From assembly GCA_000746015.1 (NCBI GenBank), contig JQKK01000008.1, positions 1 to 64,000 of the forward strand: a stretch of 64,000 bases of DNA, read 5' to 3'. Source of the DNA: Lachnospiraceae bacterium MA2020. GTDB lineage: Bacteria; Bacillota; Clostridia; Lachnospirales; Lachnospiraceae. A program made the position numbers and the translations under genes. The notes under the pieces are model-generated. The model made no database searches. It saw only the letters and a list, made by a program, of their open reading frames with translations, and was not told the origin of the DNA. Of the stretch, positions 28,294 through 37,621 are shown piece by piece; within the stretch, counting starts at the first letter, position 1; the number at the start of each line of letters is the position of its first letter.

Positions 28294-28318
28294 CTATATT
28301 ACTAAATTTCTAATATAG
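28294..28318. other. Inverted repeat upstream of the SpoU-family gene
   Basis: CTATATTA and TAATATAG are separated by 9 bases in the AT-rich gap between the metallophosphoesterase stop and the methyltransferase start. Without a T run it is a poor terminator and may be an operator or a chance AT palindrome. Confidence 0.35.
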
Positions 28319-28358
28319 CTTATTGCATATAGTAAATATTCAATCTCTGTCTTATGTT

Positions 28359-31286
28359 TTATTCTATCATTCCAACAGAATCATTTTCATACCACGCAGT
28401 AAGAATATTAGAACTTAGCTTCTGTATCTTTTTTACCTCTCTTGAAACTCTATATATATCAGTTGAAAGATAATATTTTTGCTCCAATATTTCTAGTTTA
28501 TTATACTCATCTTTTGAAATAATGTTTACCTTATCTTTATTATCTGCCAACATTTGCATATATTTTACATATAATAATGGACATTCTTCTTTAAGTAATA
28601 ATGGAATACTTGGATATACTACCTTATTAACTATACTTTCAGCCCAGTATCCTGTAACTTTCATATCTATCGGATTCAAGTATATATGATTATAATAGTC
28701 AATATCTATTATACAGCCATGAATATGTCCATCTCCTCCAATTCTACGGATTTCTGAAGCTATTTTTTCTTGAACTGCAGTATACTTATCAAGTGGAACT
28801 TTAATCTTTGATATCATCAGATCCATGTTATTGTAATAATACTCAACCAAATCACTTTCAATTAGTTTTTTCCTTGCACCACCATTTAAAATTGTAAGTG
28901 AACCACCTGCTGATTCATGAATAAAGCAATAATACCCTCTTTTCTTTAGCATATAAAGAATATTTATATTACTATTAAAATTAAGCCTTATATTTTTTCC
29001 CCTATAAAATTGCCTATATTCATCAACAGTTATTTTATATATTCCATCACCATAGTCTTTGAAATAATCATACTCCGCATCAATCTCAAAATACTTTAAA
29101 TGAGGATTAGCATTATTATAGCCAATTTGATTATCAGCATAAATTCTATTTTCCCCATCATCGTAAAACAAATTTCTATGAGTATGTCCACTAACATAAA
29201 CATACTCATTATGATATTCAACTTTTTTCTTCCAACATTCCATAGGTGTATGCGTAAATACTACAAGTTGTCTATCCGGTATAGCCTCAATCATCTTATT
29301 ATACAAATATTCAAATTTATTGGTCTCTTCAATTTCTTTTTTCCTATCTATTGCCCCTCTATAAATACCATTATTTGCATTAAAACTTTCATCATATCCT
29401 GAAAAAGCAATACCACCAAAGAAAATAATTTTTGCTGATCTAAGCTTTTCACGTATATCTTCTATTGTCGATTCTACCAATTTATAAGATGGTATAAGAC
29501 ATAATTTATTTTTTGATTCTTCATACAGAATACTATTTTGAAGTAGGTGCATCCCATAACTATTTATAATTTTTTCATATTTATGCACTATTCCATCAAA
29601 CTCTATCTCTGCAAAATCCCATAATTCATGATTTCCCAATACAAAAATGACTTGAGCATAGTTTTTTTTCTGTATATCAAGCTCATTTCTTAGCTCTTTG
29701 ACAAAAGCTTCAAATATCGAAAAGTCTGATGAAACATCACCACCTATCAAAAGTATTGTACTCGACTCTTCTATATAATAATATGCTATTTCACTTACTA
29801 ATTTTTTAACAACGAAATTTATAACATATTCAATATCAGATTTTGAATTAACCCTATAATGCTTTAATATATGCAACAGATGAATATCTGATACATAATA
29901 AATACGCTGATTATATTTTGAAAACTCTTGTACTAGATCAGGTTTTACCTGCGGTTCTTTTACATCACGATTGTCTTTCAATGCATAAACAGTACTATTT
30001 TCGTTTTCTTCAGGTATATCAAAAGAAACCATCTTCTTTTCATCAATATTATACTTTCTATACTCAATTCCTAATTTATCTTTGACAAAGCTTGAAATTA
30101 TAGCATCAGTCAAATCCAATTTAGTTAAATCTTTAAGATACTGTAATCCATCACAAAAAAACAAATCTGCCTTTGATAAATCTCCATTAAGATACTTCAC
30201 AAAATCAAAGAACCACTCAAATCTATGTATGTCCTCATCCACACAGTATCCAAAGCTGTTTAACCATTTTTGATGAACATAATAATATCCATTTGAATAC
30301 GATTTTTCTACACTATGCTGATAATCATCAACGTTATTCTTTGGCAGCTTTGTAGTTTCATCAATAACACATTTTGAATAATCACAAATTAATTTTATAT
30401 CATTTGTTAAATCAGCATTTCTTAAATCATAATTTCTATATAACAATAATTCATCGATTGTTTCAAAATATCTTATTACACCAACCGAATCTGCCTCACA
30501 ATAATAATGTGTTCTACTATCAAAATAAACTGTCGAAGTTATTTTTATATTATCTTCTTCTATGCCTTCTATATATTTTTTCAATTCTCTTATATGTCTA
30601 TTTCTAGTAGAATCAGCATAAACTGAAAAATCAAATGTATTTAGAACTTCTATAGGATTTTCCCAAGCATGGCACAACGAACGTACTTTTATTCCAGAAG
30701 ATGCTTTCCCTTTTACTTTAGAAATATAACGCATTATCACGTTCAGACGATGTATATCATGTACATCAAGGAATATATACTGCCAAAGGAAAAAATCAAT
30801 CCACTTATAATGCCTATTATAAAACTTCGACGTTTTAATATAATATTCTGACTTAGTAAAAGCATCTGCTATTTGCTTAAGTTCTTCACACGAATTACAT
30901 GAAATGAATACTTTAGTCCATTTTTTTAATTCCCTCTTATCTTTCTCAGCCTCTTCATAGTTTAATTCTTCTATATCTGAATATAGTTTCGGCTTATACT
31001 TATCAATACTATCCTCCGTAAAAGCATCTAATTTTAATAGTTTGCTTTTATCAATTTCTTTATCTATACCGCTAAAATCGCATTGATAATAGCATGCATT
31101 AACATAAATATCACCATCCAAATAATTATAATAATCATCAAAATCGCGAAATTCTTTTATGTGACCTATTCCTATTTTCCCATCACTACAAACTTCATGT
31201 TCCTTGACAAAATAACATTGCTTAATAACATCAAATCCTCTATAGACTTCTATTTTATTCCATTTTTCTAATCCTTCATTATTCAT
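28359..31286 (-). CDS. Large calcineurin-like metallophosphoesterase of unknown role
   Basis: A 975-residue protein, far larger than a plain metallophosphoesterase. The catalytic domain sits in the middle with all metal motifs: SDIH (466-469), GGD (515-517), GNHE (551-554), THTP with His679 and GHTH (700-703). The first 460 residues are of no recognised family; two stretches (about 286-300 and 369-396) have a weak pentapeptide-like A-D-L pattern. About 230 residues follow the catalytic domain, also unrecognised. There is no signal peptide or membrane segment, so it should be cytoplasmic. The gene is strongly AT-rich with AT-ending codons, unlike its neighbours, which suggests transfer. It could act on a nucleotide, nucleic acid or phosphoprotein; a defence or mobile-element role is only a guess. 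Confidence 0.8.
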   Translation of the reverse strand: MNNEGLEKWNKIEVYRGFDVIKQCYFVKEHEVCSDGKIGIGHIKEFRDFDDYYNYLDGDIYVNACYYQCDFSGIDKEIDKSKLLKLDAFTEDSIDKYKPKLYSDIEELNYEEAEKDKRELKKWTKVFISCNSCEELKQIADAFTKSEYYIKTSKFYNRHYKWIDFFLWQYIFLDVHDIHRLNVIMRYISKVKGKASSGIKVRSLCHAWENPIEVLNTFDFSVYADSTRNRHIRELKKYIEGIEEDNIKITSTVYFDSRTHYYCEADSVGVIRYFETIDELLLYRNYDLRNADLTNDIKLICDYSKCVIDETTKLPKNNVDDYQHSVEKSYSNGYYYVHQKWLNSFGYCVDEDIHRFEWFFDFVKYLNGDLSKADLFFCDGLQYLKDLTKLDLTDAIISSFVKDKLGIEYRKYNIDEKKMVSFDIPEENENSTVYALKDNRDVKEPQVKPDLVQEFSKYNQRIYYVSDIHLLHILKHYRVNSKSDIEYVINFVVKKLVSEIAYYYIEESSTILLIGGDVSSDFSIFEAFVKELRNELDIQKKNYAQVIFVLGNHELWDFAEIEFDGIVHKYEKIINSYGMHLLQNSILYEESKNKLCLIPSYKLVESTIEDIREKLRSAKIIFFGGIAFSGYDESFNANNGIYRGAIDRKKEIEETNKFEYLYNKMIEAIPDRQLVVFTHTPMECWKKKVEYHNEYVYVSGHTHRNLFYDDGENRIYADNQIGYNNANPHLKYFEIDAEYDYFKDYGDGIYKITVDEYRQFYRGKNIRLNFNSNINILYMLKKRGYYCFIHESAGGSLTILNGGARKKLIESDLVEYYYNNMDLMISKIKVPLDKYTAVQEKIASEIRRIGGDGHIHGCIIDIDYYNHIYLNPIDMKVTGYWAESIVNKVVYPSIPLLLKEECPLLYVKYMQMLADNKDKVNIISKDEYNKLEILEQKYYLSTDIYRVSREVKKIQKLSSNILTAWYENDSVGMIE

Positions 31287-31308
31287 AATCTATACCTTAT
31301 CTACCTTT

Positions 31309-31440
31309 AAGGCCGTGTCAACTCTGCCACCACTTTTTATTACCAAATCATGTCAATATAAAAGTGCCGCTTTGAGCTGGGGTGGGGCCGTAATTTTCGC
31401 TTGCCCGATAAGTAAATGGGGTGGGCGAAAAGCGTCACCT
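31309..31440. other. GC-rich orphan fragment, possibly the remnant of a mobile element
   Basis: In a strongly AT-rich region this 130-base stretch is suddenly GC-rich and has no reading frame. On the minus strand it contains two related TTGACA boxes (TTGACATG and TTGACACG) about 36 bases apart, and TTTTCGC/GCGAAAA arms around a 24-base centre (31394-31431). Spaced terminal boxes of this sort occur at the ends of some insertion sequences such as the IS21 group, but no transposase or target duplication is present. It lies between the metallophosphoesterase and HEPN genes. Confidence 0.3.
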
Positions 31441-31563
31441 TCTCCCTTGAGAAAAAAACTATAATTTTAAGAATGTAAAAAATAATTGTAATCTAAAAAA
31501 CCGGCACTCCTCTAGCATCATACATATAAGATTTGAATACTAGAAAAATACCGGAATTAATTA

Positions 31564-31947
31564 TCAGCCAAGTTCCATTATAAATTGTTCAATTATAGCA
31601 ACCATCTCAACAGCATTATTATACTGTTCCTTAGCATCATTTACTGAAACTATATAAAAATCATCATAATCACATGTATTCCTTATTTGAAATGCATTTT
31701 GAATGTATTTAGAATACTTCTTATCAAACTTTCCAGTTTTTATATATTCTTTTTGAAAATAAGATATAACTCCTGAATGTTTTGAAAAATCAACTTTATC
31801 AAGAGCAAGTACAGCTCTAACTGCTGAGAAAATAGCATAATAAGAGCGACCTATAGAATCTTTGTATTGACCTGCATCCAACAATAATTTTGCTGAAGTC
31901 AAACGCTCTTTAGCTGAATCCAATCTATAGTGAACCAAATTATCCAA
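31564..31947 (-). CDS. HEPN-domain protein, probable toxin partner of the MNT gene
   Basis: A 127-residue all-helical protein of the HEPN family (PF05168-like). The core SIGRSYYAIFSAVRAVL (31-47) and the second helix pair ending in IRNTCDYDDFY are typical. Many HEPN toxins are RNases with an R-x4-6-H motif; here Arg89 is followed by N-T-C-D-Y with no His in that window, so RNase activity is uncertain. Tyr94 lies where MNT partners modify Tyr in some systems. The gene overlaps the end of the MNT gene by 8 bases, the standard layout of an MNT/HEPN pair. Confidence 0.88.
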   Translation of the reverse strand: MDNLVHYRLDSAKERLTSAKLLLDAGQYKDSIGRSYYAIFSAVRAVLALDKVDFSKHSGVISYFQKEYIKTGKFDKKYSKYIQNAFQIRNTCDYDDFYIVSVNDAKEQYNNAVEMVAIIEQFIMELG

Positions 31948-32278
31948 TTACTTTTCCTTCTTTCGAAATATTAATATAATAAGGAAGAATCCTTTTATAC
32001 TTTTCATAATCATCGTATGGAATTACAGCAGGAGAAATAATAACATCATTATCCAATCCAACTTCAGCTGCCTCATCCCATACCTGCTTTAACTTATTCT
32101 GTAGCTCAATTCTTTCTCCTATGACAATTGCAACTATATCAATATCAGACTGGTTATCATAGTCGCCTCTTGCATAAGAGCCATATAAAAGAATACTTTT
32201 AATATTTGATCCATATGCATTTCTATATGCTTCAACTATTTTATTCGAAATACTATTTATAGTTTTTACTGAACACAT
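31940..32278 (-). CDS. MNT-type nucleotidyltransferase, probable antitoxin
   Basis: A 112-residue minimal nucleotidyltransferase. The signature G-S-x10-D-x-D is exact (Gly33, Ser34, Asp45, Asp47, in YGSYARGDYDNQSDIDI), and a third acidic residue lies at about Asp78 in DNDVII. In studied MNT/HEPN systems the enzyme transfers AMP to a Tyr of the HEPN protein and silences it. It is the first gene of the pair, with a GGAAGG site before its ATG. Like the large phosphoesterase beyond it, it is AT-rich and probably acquired. Confidence 0.9.
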   Translation of the reverse strand: MCSVKTINSISNKIVEAYRNAYGSNIKSILLYGSYARGDYDNQSDIDIVAIVIGERIELQNKLKQVWDEAAEVGLDNDVIISPAVIPYDDYEKYKRILPYYINISKEGKVIG

Positions 32279-32410
32279 AATTGCCCTTCCTAATTAAAAA
32301 GAATACTAAATGCATCGTATAACATATTCTTCTAATTGTCACTAATTTAATGGCACAGACTTTTTATTATATTCTTATTATCAAATCCATTGTAACATAT
32401 TTAAAGCAAA

Positions 32411-33208
32411 TCATACATATGCCTCTACAGCCTTAACATCATCGACTGACCTACTTTTCTCTACTTTGTCAAAAGTGAATGTACTCAAAAACTGCTTTGC
32501 CCTCTCTGTTTTTGGATTTTCAAAAAATTCTGCAGGTGATGCCTCTTCTACTATCAAGCCTTTATCGAGAAAAACAATTCTGTCTGCAATAGCCTTTGCA
32601 AACGACATCTCATGTGTCACTATCAGCATAGTCCTGCCCTGTTTTGCAAGCGACAGCAAAACATCCAGAACTTCCCTCACCATCTCAGGATCAAGGGCCG
32701 CTGTCACCTCATCAAAAAGCATCACTTCAGGATGCATGCAAAGTGCCCTGACTATAGCCACTCTCTGCTTCTGTCCACCTGAAAGCTGTCTTGGATAGCT
32801 GTCTTTCTTATCTGCAAGCCCAACTCTTTCCAATAATTCTAGTGCTTCTTTTCTTACCTCATTTTTTTCCCTTTTCTGCACAAGGATAGGTGAAAGCATT
32901 ACATTTTCCAAAATTGTCTTGTGCGGAAACAATTCGTAGCTCTGAAAAACCATACCTATCTTTTGACGTATCTTAGTGATATTTTTTGACTTAACCTCAA
33001 CACTCTCCCCTTCGTATGTAATGGTGCCGCCCTGTATAGTCTCAAGACCGTTTAAGCATCTCAGAAAAGTGCTCTTACCACATCCGGAAGGACCGACTAT
33101 CACGACAACCTCCCCCTGCTTCACAGTGATGGAAATATCTTTCAAAACAACATTTTCATCATACTGCTTTTTCAAATGCTCTATTTTTAACAGCTCTTTT
33201 CCTGCCAT
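32411..33208 (-). CDS. Polar amino acid ABC transporter ATP-binding protein
   Basis: About 265 residues from the ATG at 33208; an in-frame GTG at 33217 is less likely, because AAGGAAG stands at the right distance for the ATG, which itself overlaps the permease stop (TAATG). Walker A is GPSGCGKST, the signature is LSGGQKQR, Walker B is VMLFDEVTAALDP and the switch His lies in VTHEM. The GlnQ/HisP type of sequence places it with amino acid importers. The C-terminal tail of about 25 residues after FLSTF is longer than usual. It is the last gene of a four-gene unit. Confidence 0.94.
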   Translation of the reverse strand: MAGKELLKIEHLKKQYDENVVLKDISITVKQGEVVVIVGPSGCGKSTFLRCLNGLETIQGGTITYEGESVEVKSKNITKIRQKIGMVFQSYELFPHKTILENVMLSPILVQKREKNEVRKEALELLERVGLADKKDSYPRQLSGGQKQRVAIVRALCMHPEVMLFDEVTAALDPEMVREVLDVLLSLAKQGRTMLIVTHEMSFAKAIADRIVFLDKGLIVEEASPAEFFENPKTERAKQFLSTFTFDKVEKSRSVDDVKAVEAYV

Positions 33209-33882
33209 TAATTCCACTTCCTTTCAAGATACTTAGAAAACATACTTATAGGCCAGCATGCCACAAAATACATCAAAAATACAACTGCATATATTCCAAA
33301 CGCCGCATTTGGCGAAGATTTCCTGTTTGCTTCTATTATCTGCTGTCCGACTTTCAGCACTTCCACCACACCTATCATCATCACAAGACTTGTTGTCTTG
33401 ATCATCCTGGTGATAAGATTTATCGACAATGGTATAAGGCGTCTGACTGCCTGCGGAATAATAATATAAAAATATGTCTGTGCATCACTCATACCAAGCG
33501 CTTCTGCGCTTTCATACTGGTGCTTTGGGATACTTATCAATGCTCCTCTCACCAGATCTGCCATCTCTGCAGTGCCCCAAAACGAAAACACTATTATTGA
33601 GGCTATCTCCGCTTCTATATTCCATCCAAATACTCTGGTACTTCCGAAAAAAACTATAAATAATAATACCATCTGAGGCATAAAACGTACAACCTCAAGA
33701 TAAGCACGAGTCACTGCCTTGATAACAATGTTTTCACGTGTCATCAATGCGCCTACTGCCAGTCCCAGCACAATGCTTATCACTACGGCTATCAGGCTGA
33801 TCCTTACAGAAACCCATAATCCTTCTATTATTCGCTCCATATTAGTACCTTTGAAAAGTACATCAATCCCCAAAGCTTGCAT
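33208..33882 (-). CDS. Amino acid ABC transporter permease, second subunit
   Basis: A 224-residue membrane protein of the HisM/GlnP family with about five helices and the coupling-helix motif EALGMSDAQTYFYIIIPQAVRRL, split here as EALGMS and IIPQAVRRL. It should form a heterodimer with the permease encoded just upstream, with which it overlaps by 20 bases. The N-terminal ten residues before the first helix fit this start. Confidence 0.93.
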   Translation of the reverse strand: MQALGIDVLFKGTNMERIIEGLWVSVRISLIAVVISIVLGLAVGALMTRENIVIKAVTRAYLEVVRFMPQMVLLFIVFFGSTRVFGWNIEAEIASIIVFSFWGTAEMADLVRGALISIPKHQYESAEALGMSDAQTYFYIIIPQAVRRLIPLSINLITRMIKTTSLVMMIGVVEVLKVGQQIIEANRKSSPNAAFGIYAVVFLMYFVACWPISMFSKYLERKWN

Positions 33883-34522
33883 AGCGCACCTTCCTCTCCA
33901 CGATACTTCCCAAAATGGAAACCGGTATCAATATGATCATGTAAAATACAACTAAAAGTGTAAGGCACTCTATTGTCTTATAATAAAGTCCTATAAGGTC
34001 TTTTGCTGTAAACATAAGATCCATAAGACTTATTGCTGAGAATACACTTGTCTCCTTAAGCAAAAATATAATATTTGCGACGAATGCCGGAATACTTACT
34101 GCAACCGCCTGAGGCACTATTATATGTATAAATATCTGCCAGCCATTCATCCCCAGAGAAAGCGCACTTTCTGTCTGAATTTTATCAATTGCTTCAAGAC
34201 CACTTCTAAATGTTTCTGCCATATACGCACCACCGATCAGCGCCAGTCCCAAAACACCGCAACTCTGAGCATCTATGGATATCCCAATATTAGGAAGGCC
34301 AAAATACAGGAAAAACAGCTGTACAAGTAAAGGTGTGTTTCTAAACAGCTCTATGTATGCGCCTACCACTCTCTGCAAGAGAGGTATCCTATTGTACCTT
34401 ATAAGCGCACACACAAATCCTATCACTATAGAAAAGAATATGCCAAGCCAGCCAATTTTTAACGTTAAAAGCATTGCATCCTTATACAAAGGAAGATATG
34501 ATTTCATGATTTCAAAATTCAT
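33863..34522 (-). CDS. Amino acid ABC transporter permease, first subunit
   Basis: A 219-residue membrane protein of the HisM/GlnP family. ELFRNTPLLVQLFFLYF at about 53-69 and the coupling motif SALSLGMNGWQIFIHIIVPQAV are typical. It pairs with the second permease downstream. It is separated from the binding-protein gene by 117 bases containing a hairpin that probably lowers expression relative to the binding protein. Confidence 0.93.
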   Translation of the reverse strand: MNFEIMKSYLPLYKDAMLLTLKIGWLGIFFSIVIGFVCALIRYNRIPLLQRVVGAYIELFRNTPLLVQLFFLYFGLPNIGISIDAQSCGVLGLALIGGAYMAETFRSGLEAIDKIQTESALSLGMNGWQIFIHIIVPQAVAVSIPAFVANIIFLLKETSVFSAISLMDLMFTAKDLIGLYYKTIECLTLLVVFYMIILIPVSILGSIVERKVRYASFGD

Positions 34523-34539
34523 AACAATAGTTCCTCACC

Positions 34540-34577
34540 AATAGTAAAACCTCAGACTGTCGAGCAATCTGAGGTTT
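34540..34577 (-). terminator. Intra-operon hairpin after the binding-protein gene
   Basis: On minus, AAACCTCAGA pairs with TCTGAGGTTT (10 bp) around an 11-base loop, followed by a weak T tract (TTTTACTATT overall). Partial termination here would make more binding protein than permease, a common arrangement in such operons. Confidence 0.7.
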
Positions 34578-34639
34578 CTTCCTACCTATTATTATCTGTA
34601 GCTATAGTAAATGTCAATAATAACCTGATGTTTACTATA

Positions 34640-35536
34640 TTATTTAACTTCACCACTCTCTACTACGAGTGTTTCCTCAAACTCAGTACCATAAGTGTCA
34701 ACAAGTGTTTCCTCATAGTCCTTATGGAAGAAATTGTCCTTACCTATTGTAACTATCTCGTCATTGATCCACTTCAAAAGTGTCTCATTTCCCTTTGATA
34801 CAGCCGGTGCAATCGTATCAGCACTTCCAAGAGAGTCAATACCAACTGTATAACCCTCATTCTCTGCTGCAAATGCGATTACCTCAGTATTATCATTTGC
34901 CCATGCTACACCTGTACCATTCTCAAAAGCACTCTTTGCTGCTGCATAAGTGTCAAACTTCTGAAGCTTGATATCAGGATAATTCTTTGTGAGATATGTC
35001 TCTGCTGTAGTACCTGAAATAACTATAACCTGCTCGTCTGCTCCGATTTCAGAAAGGTCCTTGATAACCTTATCATCATGAGATACAACACCGAGTGCAA
35101 CATTCATATAAGGAAGTGCAAAATCAACTTCTTCGGCTCTCTCAGGTGTAACTGTGAAGTTTGCAAGTATGATATCTACCTTTCCTGTCTGGAGGTACTC
35201 GATACGGCTTGCAGCCTCAGTTGATACATAATTGATATCAACACCAAGGTCTTCTCCTATTTTATTTGCAAAATATACATCATATCCCTGATATTCACCA
35301 TTTTCATCTACATATCCAAATGGAGATTTATCAGAAAAAACTCCTATATTTATAGTACCTGACTCCTTTATCTCATCAAGAGTCCTATAGACTGCATCAG
35401 CAGATCCATCTTTGGTATCAGCAGCCTTAGCCGATGCTGTATCTGCAGACTTGCTGCCGCATCCTGAAAGAAGTCCCAATGCTGTAACTGCTGTAAGTCC
35501 TAAAGTACCGATTGTCCTAAAAATATTTTTTTTCAT
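34640..35536 (-). CDS. Amino acid ABC transporter substrate-binding lipoprotein
   Basis: About 298 residues from the ATG at 35536, which has AGGAGGAG before it; the in-frame start nine codons earlier would include that site. The lipobox LLSGC gives a lipidated Cys about 26 residues in, followed by a Lys/Ala/Ser linker. The rest is a family-3 solute-binding protein with NIGVFSDKSPFGYVDENGEYQGYDV near its start, split here as IGVFSDKSPFGY and GYDVYFA. The ligand is a polar amino acid; which one is not certain. It is the first gene of the unit and lies behind a well-formed promoter with flanking inverted repeats. Confidence 0.93.
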   Translation of the reverse strand: MKKNIFRTIGTLGLTAVTALGLLSGCGSKSADTASAKAADTKDGSADAVYRTLDEIKESGTINIGVFSDKSPFGYVDENGEYQGYDVYFANKIGEDLGVDINYVSTEAASRIEYLQTGKVDIILANFTVTPERAEEVDFALPYMNVALGVVSHDDKVIKDLSEIGADEQVIVISGTTAETYLTKNYPDIKLQKFDTYAAAKSAFENGTGVAWANDNTEVIAFAAENEGYTVGIDSLGSADTIAPAVSKGNETLLKWINDEIVTIGKDNFFHKDYEETLVDTYGTEFEETLVVESGEVK

Positions 35537-35575
35537 AGTGCATCTCCTCCTGTCAACCCTCACTAAAATTCATTT

Positions 35576-35625
35576 CCTAGTTGATAGATAGGATTTTACA
35601 CTTTATTTCCTACTATGTCAATAGG
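35576..35625 (-). promoter_or_regulatory. Promoter of the amino acid transporter with two CCTA-N9-TAGG operators
   Basis: On minus, TTGACA (35616-35621), a 17-base spacer and TAAAAT (35593-35598) form a near-consensus promoter. Two 17-bp inverted repeats of identical format, CCTATTGACATAGTAGG (35609-35625) and CCTATCTATCAACTAGG (35576-35592), cover the -35 and the start site. Their centres are 33 bp apart, about three helical turns. This layout suits a repressor binding as two dimers on one face of the DNA. The regulator is not identified. Confidence 0.75.
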
Positions 35626-35637
35626 CTTTATGGTATT

Positions 35638-36408
35638 TCATAAAATTGCTTTTTTCATGCAGCTCACATACTCTCCAACAGCAGTCGCAGAAGCATCCTT
35701 ATGCTGTCCAATAAGCTTGATGATTGCTGAGCCGACTATTACGCCATCTGCATATTGTGACATTTTCTCTGCCTGCTCAGGCTTCGATATGCCAAAGCCT
35801 ATCGCACATGGCACATCCGTGTTTTCCTTTACCTTTGCGGCAAGAGCACCCACGTCAGTAGTTATCTCACTTCTTACTCCTGTTACGCCAAGACTGGATA
35901 CGATATAGATAAATCCCTTAGCCTCTTTTGCGATCATAGCTATCCTGTCCTCTGAGGTCGGAGCTATCAGTGAAATAAAATCAAGATCATACTTATCGCA
36001 TGTAGGAACAAAATCCTCTTTTTCCTCAAAAGGTACATCCGGAAGTATCATTCCATCAACTCCGATTTCCTGACACTTCTGGCAAAATCTCTCTGTTCCA
36101 TAAGAAAAAACTACATTTGCATAAGTCATAAATACAAAGGGAACTGAAACTTCTTCACGGAGCTCTTTTACCATGTCAAAAATCTTATCTGTAGTCACAC
36201 CATTTTCTAATGCAACCAGATTTGCCTCCTGAATGACCGGACCCTCTGCTGTAGGATCAGAAAAAGGTATACCAAGCTCTATCAGATCAGCTCCGTTTGC
36301 CGCTGCACTCTTTACAATTTCCTTAGTTGCCTCAAGGCTCGGATATCCACATGTGATAAATGGTATGAAAGCCTTGCCGTTCTTAAATGCCTCACTTATC
36401 CTGCTCAT
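35638..36408 (-). CDS. trpA: Tryptophan synthase alpha chain
   Basis: A 256-residue TIM-barrel enzyme that cleaves indole-3-glycerol phosphate to indole. The catalytic Glu lies in [19 protein letters not shown] and the Asp in [28 protein letters not shown]-type and GFGISKPEQ phosphate-loop motifs are present. It overlaps trpB by 4 bases and is the last gene of the operon. No good terminator hairpin is seen before the transporter promoter that follows it. Confidence 0.96.
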   Translation of the reverse strand: MSRISEAFKNGKAFIPFITCGYPSLEATKEIVKSAAANGADLIELGIPFSDPTAEGPVIQEANLVALENGVTTDKIFDMVKELREEVSVPFVFMTYANVVFSYGTERFCQKCQEIGVDGMILPDVPFEEKEDFVPTCDKYDLDFISLIAPTSEDRIAMIAKEAKGFIYIVSSLGVTGVRSEITTDVGALAAKVKENTDVPCAIGFGISKPEQAEKMSQYADGVIVGSAIIKLIGQHKDASATAVGEYVSCMKKAIL

Positions 36409-37595
36409 TCTGATATATCCTCCCCTCTGTATCTTGCAATTGCTGCACAGTCCTTATCTCCACGTCCCGATACTGTCACAACAATGATCTTGTCCTTATC
36501 CATAGTAGGTGCAAGCTTGATAGCATGTGCTATCGCGTGAGAAGATTCGATAGCCGGGATAATTCCCTCAGTGCGGCTCAGGTACTCAAAAGCATCTACA
36601 GCCTCGTCATCAGTAACAGGCACATACTTTGCCCTGCCCCTGTCATAGAGATCTGCATGCTCAGGGCCTACTCCCGGATAATCAAGTCCTGCAGAGATAG
36701 AATAAACCGGCGCGATCTGACCATATTCATCCTGACAGAAATATGACTTCATACCATGGAAGATACCGAGCTTTCCAGTTGCGATCGTTGCCGCAGTCTC
36801 AGCAGTATCGACGCCTCTGCCTGCTGCTTCGCATCCTATGAGCTCCACACCTTCATCTTCGATAAAATGATAGAAGCTTCCTATAGCGTTACTTCCGCCG
36901 CCTACACAAGCCATGACAACATCCGGAAGTCTGCCTTCTTTTTCAAGCATCTGCTGCTTGATCTCTTTTGAAATGACAGCCTGAAAGTCACGCACGATAG
37001 TCGGGAATGGATGAGGTCCCATAACTGAGCCGAGACAATAGTGAGTATCGGAGATGCGGTTTGTCCACTCTCTCATCGCCTCAGAAACAGCATCCTTAAG
37101 TGTGGCAGTGCCTGTCTTTACCGGAATTACCTCTGATCCTAAAAGTCTCATTTTGTAGACATTTAATGCCTGCCTCTTTGTATCCTCTTCACCCATGAAT
37201 ACTACGCACTCCATGCCAAAAAGAGCCGCCGCAGTCGCAGTCGCCACGCCATGCTGACCTGCTCCTGTTTCCGCAATAAGTCTTGTCTTGCCCATTTTCT
37301 TTGCAAGGAGAGCCTGTCCAAGCACGTTGTTGATCTTGTGTGCTCCTGTATGATTAAGATCTTCTCTCTTAAGGTATATCTTCGCCCCGCCAAGATCTTT
37401 TGTCATCTTCTCTGCATAGTAAAGTCTGCTAGGTCTGCCGGCATAGTCATTAAAAAGCTCTGTAAGCTCACGATTGAACTCAGGATCGTCTTTATACTTA
37501 TTATAGGCTTCTTCCAGCTCTATCACAGCATTCATAAGTGTCTCAGGTATGTACTGTCCTCCGTGGACACCAAATCTTCCTCTTGATCTGCTCAT
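36405..37595 (-). CDS. trpB: Tryptophan synthase beta chain
   Basis: About 396 residues from the ATG at 37595. An in-frame ATG ten codons earlier is rejected, because AGAGGAGTG lies between. The enzyme condenses indole with serine using PLP. The PLP Lys lies in HTGAHKINN, the catalytic Glu in [10 protein letters not shown], and the phosphate loop is [10 protein letters not shown]. It overlaps trpA by 4 bases and starts 27 bases after trpD, with no trpC or trpF between. Confidence 0.97.
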   Translation of the reverse strand: MSRSRGRFGVHGGQYIPETLMNAVIELEEAYNKYKDDPEFNRELTELFNDYAGRPSRLYYAEKMTKDLGGAKIYLKREDLNHTGAHKINNVLGQALLAKKMGKTRLIAETGAGQHGVATATAAALFGMECVVFMGEEDTKRQALNVYKMRLLGSEVIPVKTGTATLKDAVSEAMREWTNRISDTHYCLGSVMGPHPFPTIVRDFQAVISKEIKQQMLEKEGRLPDVVMACVGGGSNAIGSFYHFIEDEGVELIGCEAAGRGVDTAETAATIATGKLGIFHGMKSYFCQDEYGQIAPVYSISAGLDYPGVGPEHADLYDRGRAKYVPVTDDEAVDAFEYLSRTEGIIPAIESSHAIAHAIKLAPTMDKDKIIVVTVSGRGDKDCAAIARYRGEDISE

Positions 37596-37621
37596 AATTG
37601 TCACTCCTCTAGATGTTACTG

